Shown: one piece after another, positions 10,391 through 18,539 of the stretch
How positions within the stretch are numbered: position 1 is the first letter of the stretch
Layout of the letters: every line of letters begins with the position of its first letter
Origin: JAVVHH01 sp963848035
GTDB taxonomy: Bacteria > Pseudomonadota > Alphaproteobacteria > Acetobacterales > Acetobacteraceae
Direction: 5' to 3'
NCBI GenBank assembly: GCA_963848035.1
Contig: CAWKCD010000001.1
Span: forward strand, 2,604,001-2,668,000
Length of the DNA: 64,000 bases
Position numbers and translations under genes: made by a program
Notes under the pieces: model-generated
The model's database searches: none
Seen by the model: the letters and a program-made list of their open reading frames with translations, nothing else
Told to the model about the DNA's origin: nothing

Positions 10391-10511
10391 CAAAAGGCGG
10401 CATGGCGAGTCGGCTGGCGTGGCTTTGTGAGCACCGCAGCGGAGCGGCCTTCTGGCCGTGAGCAGCGGAGCGCAGCAAAGCCGCGTCAGACGGCCGCCAG
10501 GGCGGCTTTTA
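10391..10511. repeat. palindromic repeat, copy A
   Basis: About 121 bp imperfect palindrome beginning ten bases after the binding-protein stop. Left arm CAAAAGGCGGCATGGCG (10391-10407) pairs with CGCCAGGGCGGCTTTTA (10495-10511); the centre is GGCC-TTCT-GGCC (10446-10457). The inner blocks GGCGTGGCTTTGTGAGCA and GGCCGTGAGCA...GCGTCAGA match the copies at 39848-39992 and 41493-41614. Most of it is translated as the N-terminus of the next gene. Confidence 0.8.
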
Positions 10512-11410
10512 CCCGGCTGCTGCAGGCCGCGATCGCCACTTGGGGCGTCATCACCATCGTGTTCTTCGTCATGCACCTGACCGGCGACCCCACCCTCCTG
10601 CTCGTCCCCGAAGGCGCCTCCGCCGAACAGATCGCCACCCTCCGCCACGAACTCGGCTTCGACCGCCCGATCCCCGTGCAATACCTCGCCTACCTCGCCG
10701 ACCTCGTCCGCGGCGACCTCGGCCAATCCCTGGTCCAGCGCGCCCCCGTCTCCCTCATCCTCGCCTCCCGCCTGCCGTACACCCTCGCTTTGGCCGCCGG
10801 CGCGCTCGTCGTCGCCCTCGGCATCGGCATCCCTGCCGGGATCGCCATGGCCGTCCGCCGCGGCACCCTGCTCGAGCGCGGCCTCGCCGCCCTCGTCCTC
10901 ATCGGCCAAAGCCTGCCCACCTTCTGGTCCGGCATCCTCATGATCCTTCTCTTCGGCGTCACCCTGCGCTGGCTCCCCACCTCCGGCGCCGACGGCATCG
11001 CCTCCCTGATCATGCCCGCCATCGCCCTCGGCGCGCTCGCCATGTCCACCTTCGCCCGCATGACCCGCATCGCCGTGCTCGACGAACTCGGCCGCGACTA
11101 CGTCACCGCCGCCCGCGCCCGCGGCCTCTCGCTCTCCGCCACCGTCCTGCGCCACGTGCTGCGCAACGCCTCGATCCCCGTCATCACCATCACCGCCCTC
11201 GAGATCGGCAACCTCCTCGCCGGCGCCGTCATCGTCGAGACCGTGTTCGCCTGGCCCGGCATCGGCCAACTCGCCATCCAGTCCATCCAGTCCCGCGACT
11301 TCCTCGTCGTCCAGGCGATCGTCCTGTTCGTCTCCCTCGTCTATATCGGCCTCAACCTCCTCGCCGACCTCGCCTACGCCGCCATCGATCCCCGCTTGAG
11401 AGCCGGTTGA
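10427..11410 (+). CDS. peptide ABC transporter permease (DppB-like)
   Basis: A 327-residue inner-membrane permease of the BPD_transp_1 family (DppB/OppB), with six predicted helices and the EAA-loop region RMTRIAVLDELGRDYVTAARARGL that contacts the ATPases. The recognisable protein begins at FTRLLQAAIATWGVITIVFF; the 28 residues before it (rich in Ala, Arg, Ser and Gln) are encoded by palindromic repeat copy A. GTG 10427 is the only usual start in frame before the first helix and has no clear ribosome site, so the repeat probably replaced the original start region. The neighbours are the binding protein upstream and the second permease, whose TTG start overlaps this stop. Confidence 0.85.
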   Translation: MSTAAERPSGREQRSAAKPRQTAARAAFTRLLQAAIATWGVITIVFFVMHLTGDPTLLLVPEGASAEQIATLRHELGFDRPIPVQYLAYLADLVRGDLGQSLVQRAPVSLILASRLPYTLALAAGALVVALGIGIPAGIAMAVRRGTLLERGLAALVLIGQSLPTFWSGILMILLFGVTLRWLPTSGADGIASLIMPAIALGALAMSTFARMTRIAVLDELGRDYVTAARARGLSLSATVLRHVLRNASIPVITITALEIGNLLAGAVIVETVFAWPGIGQLAIQSIQSRDFLVVQAIVLFVSLVYIGLNLLADLAYAAIDPRLRAG

Positions 11411-12240
11411 AAACCCTCCCCCTCACAGCCCGGCTGTTGATCGCGCTGCTCGCCCTCTTCGCCCTGGCCGCCATCGCCGCCCCCTGGCTCGCCCCGCACG
11501 ACCCGCTGCGACAATCCCTCCTGCTCCGCCTCCGCCCGCCCGGCACCGTCGCCCCCCGCCTCGGCCTGTTCGCCCTCGGCACCGACGATCTCGGCCGCGA
11601 CCTCCTGTCCCGCATCCTCTACGGCGCCCGCGCCTCCTTCGCCGTCGCCATCCTCTCCGTCGCCGTCTCGCTCGCCGTCGGCGCCACCCTCGGCCTGCTC
11701 GCCGGCTGGACCCGCGGCTGGCCCGCCACGATCATCCTGCGCCTGGTCGACACCATGCTCTCCATCCCCGCCATCCTGCTGGCGGTGCTGACCGTCGCCG
11801 TGATCGGCCCGGGCTTCCTCGACCTCATCCTCGTCCTCGGCCTCACCCGCTGGCCCCGCTACACCCGCGTCGCCTACGCCGCCACGCTGCAAGTCGCCGC
11901 GATGCCCTACATCCAGGCCAGCACCATGGCCGGCGCCAGCTCGGCCCGTATCCTGCGCCGGCACGTCCTGCCCAACATCGCCGGCCCGCTCATGGTCGTC
12001 GCCACCAGCGAATTCGGCCTGATGATCCTGTTCGAGGCCGGCCTCTCCTTCCTCGGCCTCGGCATCCAGCCCCCCGCGCCGAGCTGGGGCTCGATCATGA
12101 GCGCCGGCCGCCAATACGTCGAACGCGCCTGGTGGCTCACCGTCTTCCCCGGCCTCGGCCTCTTCACCGTCGTCCTCTGCGTCAACCTGATCGGCGACGC
12201 GCTCCGCGACCGCCTCGACCCCCGCTCCGCCTCCCGATGA
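11407..12240 (+). CDS. peptide ABC transporter permease (DppC-like)
   Basis: Second permease subunit (277 residues, BPD_transp_1 with the short OppC-type N-terminus). It has a first helix at LTARLLIALLALFALAAIAAPWLAPHDP, the conserved FALGTDDLGRDLLSRILYGARAS, an EAA loop around RVAYAATLQVAAMPYIQASTMAGAS and the terminal LIGDALRDRLDPR. The best start is TTG 11407, which overlaps the dppB stop as TTGA and follows a GAGAG; no ATG or GTG fits before the first helix. The 4-nt overlap implies translational coupling. It forms the transmembrane pore with the preceding protein. Confidence 0.85.
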   Translation: MKTLPLTARLLIALLALFALAAIAAPWLAPHDPLRQSLLLRLRPPGTVAPRLGLFALGTDDLGRDLLSRILYGARASFAVAILSVAVSLAVGATLGLLAGWTRGWPATIILRLVDTMLSIPAILLAVLTVAVIGPGFLDLILVLGLTRWPRYTRVAYAATLQVAAMPYIQASTMAGASSARILRRHVLPNIAGPLMVVATSEFGLMILFEAGLSFLGLGIQPPAPSWGSIMSAGRQYVERAWWLTVFPGLGLFTVVLCVNLIGDALRDRLDPRSASR

Positions 12241-13157
12241 GCCTGGAAGTCGCCGACCTCACCCTCGCCATCGACGGCGCCACCATCGTCGACGGCGTCT
12301 CCTTCGCGGTCGCCCCCGGCGAGATCCTCGCCCTCGTCGGCGAGTCCGGCTGCGGCAAATCGCTCACCGCGCTCGCCACCATGCGCCTGCTTCCCCGCGC
12401 CGTCCGCCAGGTCGGCGGCGCCATCCGCCTCGCCGGCGACGACCTCGCGACCCTCCCCGAACGCGCCCTGCGCCGCATCCGCGGCCGCCGCATCGGCATG
12501 ATCTTCCAGGAACCGCTCGCCGCCCTCGACCCGCTCGCCACCGTCGGCGCCCAGATCGCCGAAGCCTGCAACGGCGACCGCAACGCCATCCTCGCCATGC
12601 TCGCCGATGTCGGCATCAGCGAGCCCGGCCGCCGCATCCGCCAATACCCGTTCGAGCTCTCCGGCGGCATGGCCCAGCGCGTCATGATCGCCACCGCCCT
12701 GATCGCCCGCCCCGACGTGCTCATCGCCGACGAACCCACCACCGCGCTGGACGTCACCATCCAGGCCCAGATCCTCGACCTGCTCCGCCGCCTCGCCGCC
12801 GAACGCGGCACCGCCATCGTCCTGATCACCCACGACATGGGCGTCGTCGCCGACATCGCCGACCGCGTCGCCGTCATGTACGCCGGCCGCATCGCCGAGA
12901 CCGGCCCGGTCGCCCAGCTCTTCGCCACCCCGCGCCACCCCTACACGCGCCTGCTCCTCGCCGCCCTCCCGCGCCTGACCGACACGCCCAAATCCACGCT
13001 CGCCGTCATCCCCGGCCAAGTCCCCCGCGCCGCCCTCCTGCCCAAAGCCTGCCGCTTCGCCGACCGCTGCCCGCGCGTCACCGAACAATGCCGCGCCGAA
13101 ACCCCGCCGCTCCGCCCGATCGCCGACGGCCACTCCGTCGCCTGCTGGCACGCATGA
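12237..13157 (+). CDS. peptide ABC transporter ATPase (DppD-like)
   Basis: A 306-residue ATP-binding subunit of a peptide importer. Walker A GESGCGKS (near residue 40), signature LSGGMAQRV, Walker B VLIADEPTTALD, H-loop THDMG, and the C-terminal oligopeptide-transporter extension with Cys residues in KACRFADRCPRVTEQC. In this family those Cys can bind an iron-sulfur cluster. ATG 12237 overlaps the dppC stop (ATGA), and its own stop overlaps the next ATPase in the same way. It works as a heterodimer with that protein to power uptake. Confidence 0.9.
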   Translation: MSLEVADLTLAIDGATIVDGVSFAVAPGEILALVGESGCGKSLTALATMRLLPRAVRQVGGAIRLAGDDLATLPERALRRIRGRRIGMIFQEPLAALDPLATVGAQIAEACNGDRNAILAMLADVGISEPGRRIRQYPFELSGGMAQRVMIATALIARPDVLIADEPTTALDVTIQAQILDLLRRLAAERGTAIVLITHDMGVVADIADRVAVMYAGRIAETGPVAQLFATPRHPYTRLLLAALPRLTDTPKSTLAVIPGQVPRAALLPKACRFADRCPRVTEQCRAETPPLRPIADGHSVACWHA

Positions 13158-14146
13158 CCGACGCCCTCGCCCTCGCCGATCTCGCCGTCCACTACCCCTC
13201 GCGCGCCGGCGCCCCGATCCGCGCCGTCGACGGCGTCTCGCTCACCCTGGCCCCCGGCGAGACCCTCGGCCTCGTCGGCGAGTCCGGCTGCGGCAAATCC
13301 ACCGTCTCCAAGGCCATCGTCGGCCTCCAACCCCCCACATCCGGCTCGATCCGCGTCGACGGCATCGAGATCGCCGGCGCCGACCGCCGCACCCTGCACG
13401 AAGCCCGCGCCCGCATGCAGATCGTCTTCCAGGACACGGCCACCTCGCTCAACCCGCGCATGACCGTGGGCGAAGCCGTCGGCGAGCCGCTGCTGGTCCG
13501 CAACCTCGCCCGTGGCGTCACCCTCCGCGGCCGCGTCGCCGCCCTGCTCGAGGAAGTCGGCCTGCCCGCCGACGCCGCCGCCCGCTACCCCCACCAATTC
13601 TCCGGCGGCCAACGCCAGCGCATCGTCATCGCCCGCGCCCTCGCGCTGCGCCCGACCCTGCTGGTCTGCGACGAGCCCGTCAGCGCGCTCGACGTCAGCG
13701 TCCGCGCCCAGATCCTCAACCTGTTCGTCGATCTCCAGCGCACCCATGGGATGGCCACGCTCTTCGTCTCGCACGACCTCGCCGTCGTCCGTCACGTCTG
13801 CGACCGCGTCGCGGTCATGTATCTCGGCCGCCTCGTCGAACTCGCCCCGCGCGACGCCCTCTTCGCAGCGCCCCGCCACCCCTACACGAGGGCGCTCCTG
13901 CTCGCCGTCCCCGAGCCCGACCCGGCGATCCAGCGCGCCAAGCCCCGCATCCCCCTGAGCGGCGAGATCCCCAGCCCGGCCAACCCGCCGCCGGGCTGCC
14001 GCTTCCACACGCGCTGCCCCATGGCGCAACCGCGCTGCACCACCGAGGAACCCGCCTGGCGCCGGGTCGGCGCTTCGGACGTCGCCTGCCACTACGCCGA
14101 AAGCGTCACGCCGCCTGCTGCAACTGCCCCATCAGCACCACCGTGA
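13154..14146 (+). CDS. peptide ABC transporter ATPase (DppF-like)
   Basis: A 330-residue second ATPase of the operon. Walker A GESGCGKST, Q-loop FQDTATSLNPRMTV, signature FSGGQRQRI, Walker B LLVCDEPVSALD, H-loop SHDLAV, and the oligopeptide-type C-terminus PGCRFHTRCPMAQPRC. ATG 13154 overlaps the dppD stop. The last 41 bases overlap, tail to tail, the end of a small gene on the other strand, so no terminator separates the two. It is the last gene of the dpp-type operon. Confidence 0.9.
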   Translation: MTDALALADLAVHYPSRAGAPIRAVDGVSLTLAPGETLGLVGESGCGKSTVSKAIVGLQPPTSGSIRVDGIEIAGADRRTLHEARARMQIVFQDTATSLNPRMTVGEAVGEPLLVRNLARGVTLRGRVAALLEEVGLPADAAARYPHQFSGGQRQRIVIARALALRPTLLVCDEPVSALDVSVRAQILNLFVDLQRTHGMATLFVSHDLAVVRHVCDRVAVMYLGRLVELAPRDALFAAPRHPYTRALLLAVPEPDPAIQRAKPRIPLSGEIPSPANPPPGCRFHTRCPMAQPRCTTEEPAWRRVGASDVACHYAESVTPPAATAPSAPP

Positions 14147-14393
14147 GGCTTCGCACGCCGATCACCTGGCGCAGGTTGCCCTCGACATACCGCAACATCT
14201 CCGACGGCATCTCGTCCACGCCGATCTCGACCACCATCGCGCCCTTCTGCGGCCGCCGCGCCCGGACATGATCGGTGATCAGATCGCGCCGGGCGAACGG
14301 GATCAGCAGCCGCGGCAACAGCCCAGGCTCGGCGTCGGCGACGATCTCGAATCGAACGCGGCGAAACAACGGATCTTCGGGTAGTGGCAACAT
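14106..14393 (-). CDS. small protein, possibly ACT-like, unknown function
   Basis: A 95-residue protein. The pattern FEIVADAEPGLLPRLLIPFARRDL followed by a variable loop and VVEIGVDEMPSEMLRYVEGNLRQVIGVRSLTVV resembles the beta-alpha-beta ACT fold seen in small regulatory subunits that bind amino acids, with a downstream helix carrying basic residues. This is a pattern match by eye, not a firm assignment. Starts at ATG 14393. It stands alone: its 3' end overlaps dppF on the other strand by 41 bp and about 185 bp of empty sequence lies upstream before the SDR gene. It could be a free-standing amino-acid-sensing regulator. Confidence 0.6.
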   Translation of the reverse strand: MLPLPEDPLFRRVRFEIVADAEPGLLPRLLIPFARRDLITDHVRARRPQKGAMVVEIGVDEMPSEMLRYVEGNLRQVIGVRSLTVVLMGQLQQAA

Positions 14394-14579
14394 GGAAGCA
14401 CCTGTCGGAAGGGGTTCGGGGGCGGGCGAAAACCCGGCTGCGCCCGGACCCGGCGCACGCGCGCTCAGACCCAGCTAGGCAGCCGGGACGATAATTCGCG
14501 TAGTGCTCCGAACGACGAGATGCATCCCGGCACGATAACCAATCGCCCGCCTCCGTGCCATTCCGATCCGACGACCCAC

Positions 14580-15368
14580 CTATGCCCGCGCCGCCCGCAC
14601 CCCGCCATACGTCGTCAGATGCGCCGCGCACAGCCACCCCGCATCGACCGGCAAGTCGATCCCCGTGATCGCCGCCGCATCGTCCGACAGCAGGAACGCG
14701 ACGGCACGCCCGATCTCCTCCGGCTCCACCATCCGCCCCAGCGCCGCGGCCTCGCTCAGCAACGCCGCATCCCGCTGCCCGCGCTGGATCGCGCCCAACA
14801 GCGCCGGCGTCCGCGTATAGCCCGGCGACACCGAATTCACCCGAACCCCCGACCGCCCCCACTCCGCCGCCAGACACGAAGCCATGTGCACCACCGCCGC
14901 CTTCGTCGGCACATACGCATGCAGCGGCGCGGTCCGATACGCGGTCACCGACCCCGTCACCACGATCCCGCCCGCCCCCCGCAGCGCCATCCGCCGCCCC
15001 GCCTCGACGCAGGACAGGTAAACCCCGCGCAGATTGACCGCGATGGTCCGGTCCCACTCCGCCATCGGGAATTCCTCCGGCGCCAGCGGCCGCTGGATCA
15101 ACCCGGCATTGGCAACCAGCGCCTCGATCGGCCCCACCCGGCCCTCGATATCGTCGATCGCCGCCTTGGTCGCGCCCTCGTCGGACACGTCGAACGGCGC
15201 CACCTCCGCGCCGATCGGCCCCGCCGCCTCCGCGCAACGCGCCCGGTCGAGATCCCCGATCACCATCCGCCAGCCCCGCTCCGCCAGCACCGTCGCCGTC
15301 CCCAGCCCGATCCCGCTCGCGCCCCCCGTCACCAGCGCGACCCGGCCGCGCCCCTCGTCGCGCGCCAC
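14580..15368 (-). CDS. SDR family oxidoreductase
   Basis: A 262-residue classical short-chain dehydrogenase. Cofactor motif TGGASGIG near the N-terminus, an acidic residue in IGDLDR (NAD preference), NAG in ALVANAG, and an active site with Ser in VTGSVTAYR and YVPTK (Tyr and Lys). The C-terminus GIDLPVDAGWLCAAHLTTYGG is typical of bacterial SDRs. GTG 15368 shares its first base with the stop of the next SDR upstream (TAGTG), so the two are translationally coupled. It is third and last in a minus-strand operon with a second SDR and a NicX-like dioxygenase. It probably oxidises a hydroxy intermediate of the same pathway; the substrate is unknown. Confidence 0.8.
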   Translation of the reverse strand: MARDEGRGRVALVTGGASGIGLGTATVLAERGWRMVIGDLDRARCAEAAGPIGAEVAPFDVSDEGATKAAIDDIEGRVGPIEALVANAGLIQRPLAPEEFPMAEWDRTIAVNLRGVYLSCVEAGRRMALRGAGGIVVTGSVTAYRTAPLHAYVPTKAAVVHMASCLAAEWGRSGVRVNSVSPGYTRTPALLGAIQRGQRDAALLSEAAALGRMVEPEEIGRAVAFLLSDDAAAITGIDLPVDAGWLCAAHLTTYGGVRAARA

Positions 15369-16147
15369 TACAGCGGCTCCTTCTTCGCCTGATGCACCAC
15401 CAGCGACCCGATCGAGTTCCCCCCATCCACCGCGATCGCCGTCCCCGTCACATACGAAGCCGCGTCCGAACAAAGCCACAGCACCGCATTGGCCGCATCC
15501 TCCGGCCCCGAGGCCCGCCCCATCGGGATCCCCGCCGTCGTCTGCTTCACATGCTCCTCCGTCAGCGGGCTCGCCGTGCTCCCCGCCGCGAACCCCGGCT
15601 CCACCGCATTCACGCGGATCCCGAACTGCGCCAACTCCAGCGCATACCCCTTCGTCAGCCGGTCCAGCGCCGTCTTGGACAGGCAATACGGCACCACCGA
15701 CCGCCGCAGCTTCCGCGCCGCCCCCGAGGAGATGTTGATGATCGAGCCCTTCCGCCCCTCGGCGATCATCTGCTTGGCCACCAACTGCGTCAGCACGAAC
15801 GGCGCCCGCACGTTGATGTCCATGATCCGGTCCCACTCGCCGGGCTCGATGTCGAGCAGGAACCCGCTCGGATAAACCCCCGCATTGTTCACCAGGATAT
15901 CCGCCGCGCCCCACCGCTTGCCGATCTCGCCCGCCAACCCGGCCAGATCGGCGTCATCGGTGATATCCGCCACATGCGAGAAGCTGCCCTCCGCGCCGCC
16001 CGCCTCCGCCAGCCGCCGCGCCAACCCCGCGCCGTCCCGATCGGTCAGGCACAACGCCGCGCCTTCCCGCGCGAACGCATCCGCGATCCAGCCCCCGTAG
16101 ATCCCCAGCGCCCCGGTGACGACGACCTTCTTCCCCGCGAAGCTCAT
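15368..16147 (-). CDS. SDR family oxidoreductase
   Basis: A 259-residue classical SDR. TGALGIYGGWIA takes the place of the usual TGxxxGIG (one residue shifted but Gly-rich), NNAG at LVNNAGVYPSG, catalytic Ser in NISSGAA, and YCLSK. The C-terminus has GTAIAVDGGNSIGS. ATG 16147 overlaps the stop of the NicX-like gene as ATGA, and its stop overlaps the start of the following SDR. Two SDRs in tandem behind a ring-cleavage enzyme suggest successive oxidation and reduction steps in one catabolic route. This is inference from order only. Confidence 0.8.
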   Translation of the reverse strand: MSFAGKKVVVTGALGIYGGWIADAFAREGAALCLTDRDGAGLARRLAEAGGAEGSFSHVADITDDADLAGLAGEIGKRWGAADILVNNAGVYPSGFLLDIEPGEWDRIMDINVRAPFVLTQLVAKQMIAEGRKGSIINISSGAARKLRRSVVPYCLSKTALDRLTKGYALELAQFGIRVNAVEPGFAAGSTASPLTEEHVKQTTAGIPMGRASGPEDAANAVLWLCSDAASYVTGTAIAVDGGNSIGSLVVHQAKKEPL

Positions 16148-17169
16148 GCCGCCCGCCGCATGTCTTTGGCCACGACCTCGCCATCCAGCACGACCGCCTC
16201 GTCATCGAGGAACAGGCTGCAATGCCGCATGGGGATGTCGAGATGGCACGCCGTGTCGTTCGGTCCGCCGAGCTCGTTGTTCGGCCCGGTCGAGAACATG
16301 ACATTCCCGTAGAACGACCGCAGCTCCATCCCCATCCCGCCCGGAAACTGCGTCAGCCCATGCCACTGCGCCCGGTGATCCAGCCCCCAGCCGACATGCG
16401 ACATGCCGAACCCCCGGGGATCCCCGAATTCGGCCATATACGACTTGATCAGTTCCGCCTCGAGACCGCCCCTGATGTCCCGAACCATCCCGTTCTCGAT
16501 CGTGTAGGTGACGGGCTCGCGGACATAGCAGTTGAACGGCAGCAGCACGTCGCCGGGCGCGAGCACGATCTGCCCGTCCACCCCGTCATCCGCGCCCCCG
16601 GTGAACACGAAAGCGGCGGGCCAATGGTCCCAACGGCCGGGCGTGTCGGTATAGCCGTATTCGTCGATCGTCGGGTACATGCCGATCTTGTACGTAACGT
16701 CCGTCCCGTGCTTGCTGGTGATCCGCAACGTCTTGGCCCGGCGCAGCACCTCGGCCGCCGCCTCCACCCGGTCGCGCAACTCCCGCGTCGGCATCAGCCG
16801 CGCCAGCAGCGGCGCCGGCTCGACCGCGGTCAGCACGCGCGCCCCCGCCGCCTGGATCGCCATCTGCTCCGCGCTGAACAGCAGGAAGATCAGATCGACC
16901 ACCATGTCCGCGCGCTTGAGCGCCTCCACCGCGTCGGGATTGGCCGCCAGCCCGGACTCCCCGACCGCCCATGCCCCATTCGTCGGCACCGGCGCGGGCA
17001 GCCGCAAATGATACATCCGCGCGCCCAGCCGCTGCCCGGCGGCAAGGAACGCGTCCGCGTAATCGAGCCGCTCGCTGCCCTGCGACAGCACCACCACCTT
17101 CTCGCCCTCGTGCACGCCCGACAGGGTGAGCTGCTGCAGGCACATCTCGGTCAGCGTATTGCGGTCCAT
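16144..17169 (-). CDS. nicX: NicX-like 2,5-dihydroxypyridine 5,6-dioxygenase family protein
   Basis: A 341-residue protein of the M29-aminopeptidase-related family whose studied member NicX is an Fe(II) dioxygenase that opens the ring of 2,5-dihydroxypyridine to N-formylmaleamate. The expected ligand pattern is present: His258 in GMSHVGWGLDH, and His309 and Asp311 in NDTACHLDIPMRH, with almost the same spacing as the NicX triad. ATG 17169 is chosen because AGGAG at 17176-17180 is six bases away; ATG 17172 is too close. It heads a three-gene operon with two SDRs and is divergent from a FAD hydroxylase across 76 bp. Other members of this family are poorly known, so the substrate may be another N-heteroaromatic or hydroxyacid. 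The symbol is tentative. Confidence 0.6.
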   Translation of the reverse strand: MDRNTLTEMCLQQLTLSGVHEGEKVVVLSQGSERLDYADAFLAAGQRLGARMYHLRLPAPVPTNGAWAVGESGLAANPDAVEALKRADMVVDLIFLLFSAEQMAIQAAGARVLTAVEPAPLLARLMPTRELRDRVEAAAEVLRRAKTLRITSKHGTDVTYKIGMYPTIDEYGYTDTPGRWDHWPAAFVFTGGADDGVDGQIVLAPGDVLLPFNCYVREPVTYTIENGMVRDIRGGLEAELIKSYMAEFGDPRGFGMSHVGWGLDHRAQWHGLTQFPGGMGMELRSFYGNVMFSTGPNNELGGPNDTACHLDIPMRHCSLFLDDEAVVLDGEVVAKDMRRAA

Positions 17170-17245
17170 CATGGGCTCCTGCTCGTCGATGCTGCACTGT
17201 GCCCGAGCCTCGGTATAGGATCGAGGGGGTTTCGGGAGGGCGGCG
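17170..17245. promoter_or_regulatory. divergent promoter region of nicX-like and FAD hydroxylase genes
   Basis: The 76 bp between two divergent starts must hold both promoters and any shared operator. It contains AGGAG for the minus gene and GGGAGGGCGG for the plus gene. No clear dyad was found. Confidence 0.5.
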
Positions 17246-18451
17246 ATGCGGGTCGGGATCGTGGGCGGCGGGATCGGCGGCGTGGCGCTCGCGGTGGCGC
17301 TGCGCCAGCGTGGGATCGAAGCGACCGTGTTCGAGCGCACCCGCGCCTTCGGCGAAGTCGGCGCCGGCATCCAGGTCACGCCCAACGCCGTCAAGGTCCT
17401 GCGCGCGATGGACCTGTTCCCCCAACTCCAAGCGATCGCCTTCACCCCCCAAGCACTCGTCGGCCGCAACTGGCGCAGCGGGCGCGAGATGTTCCGCACC
17501 CCGCTCGCCGGCGAATGCGAACGCCTCTACGACGCCCCGTTCCTGCACGCGCACCGCGCCGACCTGCACCGCATCATGGTCGAGCGCCTCCCGCCCGAAG
17601 CCGCCCGGCTCGGCACGGCCTGCGTCGGGATCGACCAGGCCCCCGACAAGGCGACGGCGCGGTTCGCCGATGGCACCTCGTTCGAAGCCGACATCATCGT
17701 CGGCGCCGACGGGATCCACTCCGTCATCCGCCGCGCGCTGTTCGGCGAACAGGCGCCGCGCTTCACCGGCAACATGTGCTGGCGCGCCGTGGTGCCGTTC
17801 GACCGCCAGCCGCTCGAATTCGTCTCGCCCGACAGCTCGTTCTGGATGGGCCCGCACGGCCACGTCGTGACCTATTACGTCTCCGGCGGAAAGGCCGTGA
17901 ACATCGTCGCCGTCTCGGAGACCGCCGACTGGGTCGAGGAATCCTGGAACGCGCCTTCGTCCCGCGAGGAGCTGCTGGCGGGCTATCCCGGCTGGAACGA
18001 CAAACTCATCCGCCTGTTCTCGCAAGCCTCGACCGTCTTCAAATGGGGCCTGTTCGACCGCGATCCGATGCCGGCCTGGTCGGTCGGGCGCACGACGCTG
18101 CTGGGCGACGCCGCGCACCCGATGCTGCCGTTCCTATCGCAAGGCGCGGCCATGGCGATCGAGGACGCGTACGTCCTGGCGGCAGCGCTCGATGCGCACC
18201 GCCAAACGCCGGAGCAGGGCCTCGCGCTCTACGAGACATTACGCCGCCCCCGCACCGCCCGCGTCCAGCTCGAATCCCGCGAACGCGGCCGGACCTATCA
18301 CCTCGCCTCGCCACTCGCCCTGCTCAAGCGCGACGTCGTCTACCGCCTGCGCAGCCTGGTCAATCCGCACAAATCCGGCATCCAGGCGAACTGGGTCTAC
18401 GATTACGACGCGGCCTCCGCCGTCCCATCGCCGCTGGCCCGCGCCGCCTGA
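17246..18451 (+). CDS. FAD-dependent aromatic hydroxylase (salicylate hydroxylase / NicC type)
   Basis: A 401-residue group A flavoprotein monooxygenase. N-terminal FAD motif GGGIGG, an Arg-containing stretch AHRADLHRIMVERL, the DG motif GADGIHS and the GD motif LLGDAAHPMLPFLSQGAAMAIEDA. The C-terminus NWVYDYDA resembles 6-hydroxynicotinate 3-monooxygenase and its relatives. Such enzymes use NAD(P)H and O2 to hydroxylate, often decarboxylatively, an aromatic acid. ATG 17246 follows GGGAGGGCGG. Divergence from a NicX-like ring-cleavage gene and a position just before a Liv-type ABC transporter fit a hydroxylation step that makes the dihydroxypyridine or a similar ring. The exact substrate is unproven. 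Confidence 0.75.
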   Translation: MRVGIVGGGIGGVALAVALRQRGIEATVFERTRAFGEVGAGIQVTPNAVKVLRAMDLFPQLQAIAFTPQALVGRNWRSGREMFRTPLAGECERLYDAPFLHAHRADLHRIMVERLPPEAARLGTACVGIDQAPDKATARFADGTSFEADIIVGADGIHSVIRRALFGEQAPRFTGNMCWRAVVPFDRQPLEFVSPDSSFWMGPHGHVVTYYVSGGKAVNIVAVSETADWVEESWNAPSSREELLAGYPGWNDKLIRLFSQASTVFKWGLFDRDPMPAWSVGRTTLLGDAAHPMLPFLSQGAAMAIEDAYVLAAALDAHRQTPEQGLALYETLRRPRTARVQLESRERGRTYHLASPLALLKRDVVYRLRSLVNPHKSGIQANWVYDYDAASAVPSPLARAA

Positions 18452-18539
18452 CGCAAGTCACCCGATACCGGCTTGCTCACGTCGCGGTGATGCTGCGATA
18501 GTCCCTCCAAAGCAACGAAGCATCGCAGGGAGAAACGTC

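Noticed and set aside
14394..14579. Possible small RNA or riboswitch in the gap before the SDR gene
   Set aside because: No conserved motif, strong hairpin or promoter could be picked out by eye.
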